Positions 5,818 through 7,259 of a stretch of 7,259 nucleotides of DNA are shown here, in pieces; positions within the stretch are counted from its first letter, which is position 1, and each line of letters begins with the position of its first letter. The notes beneath the pieces were generated by a model that was not told the origin of the DNA, did no database searches, and was given only the letters and a program-made list of their open reading frames with translations. Source of the DNA: Chitinophagaceae bacterium. Its GTDB lineage: Bacteria; Bacteroidota; Bacteroidia; Chitinophagales; Chitinophagaceae. Location: NCBI GenBank assembly GCA_025924755.1, contig JAICHT010000180.1, forward strand, positions 1 through 7,259, written 5' to 3'. Both the position numbers and the translations under genes were made by a program.

Positions 5818-6987
5818 ATGCAATTGACTGAAGTAAATGACAGCCGGCTAGCCAAAGAATTTCTTTTGGTAAACGCTACTATTAACGAAGGCGTCCCAAC
5901 TTATATACGGCCGCTGGATAAGGACATCAACGAAGTTTTTGATCCTAAAAAAAATAAAACCTTTCGCTTTGGAACCACTAAAAGGTGGTTGCTCAGGAAT
6001 GATCAGGGTAAATACATTGGCCGTATCGCCGCGTTTACCAACAAAAAATATAAAAATAAAGGAGACGATGTACCCGTGGGCGGTATCGGCTTTTTTGATT
6101 GCATCCATAACCAGGAGGCTGCCAACCTGCTTTTTGATACTGCCAAACAATGGCTGTCAGCACAGGGTATGGAAGCCATGGATGGCCCGATAAATTTTGG
6201 CGAACGCGACCGCTGGTGGGGGTTGGTAACCGAAGGCTTTCAGGAACCTATGTATGGTATGAATTATAATCAGCCATATTACAAAGAGCTTTTCGAAAAT
6301 TATGGTTTCCGGACTTTCTTTAACCAGATCTGCCTGGGGATGGATCCAAAGAAAAAATTATCCGACAAAATATTTGAACGGCATGCCAGGTATGCAAACG
6401 ATCCGGCTTTTAAGGCTCGCTATATAGATAAATCGCAACTGGAAAAATTTGCAGCCGATTTTACTACCGTTTATAACAAAGCCTGGGCTGGCCATGGCGG
6501 CTTAAAGCAATTGAGAAAGGAACAGGTAATACAAATGTTTAAAACCATGAAGCCGGTTATGGACGAACGGATCATATGGTATGTATATCACCACGAAGAG
6601 CCCATTGCCATATTCGTAAACTTACCCGACCTTAATCAATGGTTCAAGTACTTAAATGGCAAGTTTGATCTGCTGCATAAACTAAAGTTTCTATGGATAA
6701 AAAGAACAAAACCCAGTAAAAAGTTTACAGGCCTTGTATTTGGCATTGTGCCTGAGTTTCAGGGCAAGGGAATGGATTCGTACCTGGTGGTAGAAGCAGC
6801 CAAAGTGGTACAAACACCTGCCATACACTATACCGAATATGAAATGCAATGGATTGGCGATTTTAATCCCAAAATGTTGAATGTGGCGGAAGGTATCGGC
6901 GAAGTTTTCCGCAGCCGCGTACTTACTACCTACAGATATTTATTTGACCGTAATAAAGAATTTAAGCGTCACCCTGTTTTAACATAG
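5818..6987 (+). CDS. Two-lobed GNAT-fold acyltransferase-like protein
   Basis: A 389-residue protein with no signal peptide or clear transmembrane helix, so probably cytoplasmic or membrane-associated. I recognise it as the large GNAT-like family often annotated 'N-acetyltransferase' or hypothetical, which also includes E. coli YghO (from memory). The N-lobe has WLLRNDQGKYIGRIAAFTN (57-75), then GGIGFFDCIHNQEAANLLF (88-106), a helix ending in AQGM, and the family block MDGPINFGERDRWWGLVTEG (121-140) with YGMNYNQPYY soon after. The C-lobe has a GNAT motif A: GIVPEFQGKGMDS (309-321) with Q315-G-K-G318, the pyrophosphate-binding loop for acyl-CoA. It ends with YEMQWIGDFNPKM and a final LTTYRYLFDR strand. 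An acyl-CoA-dependent N-acyltransferase activity is inferred. A proteobacterial relative acts as a bacterial ceramide synthase, making sphingolipid acylation one possibility. The gene lies 49 bp after the L,D-transpeptidase gene and may be co-transcribed with it. The substrate is unproven. Confidence 0.75.
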   Translation: MQLTEVNDSRLAKEFLLVNATINEGVPTYIRPLDKDINEVFDPKKNKTFRFGTTKRWLLRNDQGKYIGRIAAFTNKKYKNKGDDVPVGGIGFFDCIHNQEAANLLFDTAKQWLSAQGMEAMDGPINFGERDRWWGLVTEGFQEPMYGMNYNQPYYKELFENYGFRTFFNQICLGMDPKKKLSDKIFERHARYANDPAFKARYIDKSQLEKFAADFTTVYNKAWAGHGGLKQLRKEQVIQMFKTMKPVMDERIIWYVYHHEEPIAIFVNLPDLNQWFKYLNGKFDLLHKLKFLWIKRTKPSKKFTGLVFGIVPEFQGKGMDSYLVVEAAKVVQTPAIHYTEYEMQWIGDFNPKMLNVAEGIGEVFRSRVLTTYRYLFDRNKEFKRHPVLT

Positions 6988-6988
6988 T

Positions 6989-7015
6989 GTGCATACTTAA
7001 TTGAGGTATAAGCAC
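6989..7015. repeat. Imperfect inverted repeat upstream of dnaX
   Basis: GTGCATAC (6989-6996) pairs with GTAT-AA-GCAC (7006-7015) around a 9-nt loop, leaving AA as a bulge. It starts just after the acyltransferase-like stop codon. No T-run follows, so it is a poor terminator. The predicted dnaX -33 TTG sits in its loop, so it could instead be an operator or a 3'-end stabilising hairpin. Confidence 0.35.
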
Positions 7016-7033
7016 CTGAAATAACTACATTTG
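7001..7033 (+). promoter_or_regulatory. Candidate dnaX promoter
   Basis: TACATTTG (7026-7033) matches the Bacteroidota -7 consensus TAnnTTTG exactly. TTG at 7001-7003 lies 22 bp upstream, slightly longer than the usual spacing of about 19-21 bp. The transcript would start near 7040, about 20 nt before the dnaX ATG. A short leader without a Shine-Dalgarno sequence is normal in this phylum. Confidence 0.4.
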
Positions 7034-7058
7034 CTTTAACGGTTTTTAAGAATAGTTC

Positions 7059-7259
7059 ATGGAGAAATTTGTCGTATCAGCTCGTAAATACCGGCCCCAA
7101 ACCTTTGATACGGTGGTAGGCCAGACGCATATTACTACTACATTAAAAAATGCCATCAAGAATCATCAGCTGGCGCATGCCTTTTTATTTTGTGGCCCCA
7201 GGGGTGTAGGCAAAACTACCTGTGCCCGCATATTGGCAAAAACCATCAACTGCGAAAAC
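7059..7259 (+). CDS. dnaX: DNA polymerase III gamma/tau subunit, N-terminal part
   Basis: Start of the DnaX clamp-loader ATPase, which loads the beta sliding clamp and organises the replisome. Only 67 codons are in the window; the right edge cuts the gene in frame. The N-terminus MEKFVVSARKYRPQTFDTVVGQ is the classic DnaX opening (ARKYRP-x2-F-x2-VVGQ). QLAHAFLFCGPRGVGKTT follows with the Walker A loop G46-PRGVGK-T53, then CARILAKTINC. C65 fits the first cysteine of the DnaX zinc module. The ATG at 7059 is preceded by an A/T-rich leader, and its residues match the usual start of the family. Whether a programmed frameshift gives a gamma form cannot be seen because the rest is outside. It begins 71 bp after the previous gene and has its own candidate promoter. 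Confidence 0.96.
   Translation, partial: MEKFVVSARKYRPQTFDTVVGQTHITTTLKNAIKNHQLAHAFLFCGPRGVGKTTCARILAKTINCEN

Noticed and set aside
5848..6193. Short open frames on both strands within the acyltransferase-like gene
   Set aside because: They overlap the conserved family blocks in other frames and have no protein-like features.

Overview
The window reads as chromosomal DNA from a Bacteroidota bacterium, most likely a member of Chitinophagales/Chitinophagaceae (this placement is an inference). The evidence is as follows. No start codon has a clear Shine-Dalgarno sequence and leaders are A/T-rich. Candidate promoters fit the Bacteroidota pattern TTG-N19/22-TAnnTTTG better than sigma70 boxes. The ATP synthase beta subunit carries two insertions relative to E. 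coli, and epsilon lacks its C-terminal helical domain. The composition is moderately A/T-rich and even along the window. There is no rRNA, tRNA, CRISPR array, insertion sequence or phage gene.

Layout, left to right. (1) The 3' three quarters of a YqgE/AlgH gene (+) enters from the left edge. (2) Convergent to it is a two-gene leftward unit: a DUF4136-type lipoprotein followed 19 bp later by a small outer-membrane beta-barrel protein. (3) A strong bidirectional hairpin terminator (1933-1964) separates this unit from atpD-atpC, also leftward, the F1 beta and epsilon subunits. (4) A 314-bp divergent region carries the best promoter match of the window (for atpD) and inverted repeats just upstream of it. 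(5) Rightward genes follow: a lipoprotein L,D-transpeptidase of the YcbB type, a two-lobed GNAT-fold acyltransferase-like protein, and the first 67 codons of dnaX, cut by the right edge.

Functionally this is a core-genome neighbourhood. It covers the cell envelope (lipoprotein, beta-barrel, peptidoglycan cross-linking, possibly lipid acylation), energy (the F1 catalytic subunit and its rotor epsilon) and replication (clamp-loader subunit). I did not find a convincing undescribed multi-gene system. The most worthwhile leads are small: the GNAT-like protein as a possible relative of bacterial ceramide synthase, inverted repeats at the atpD promoter, a 15-bp tandem repeat plus hairpin between atpD and atpC, and a possible aldo/keto reductase 5' remnant at 1870.
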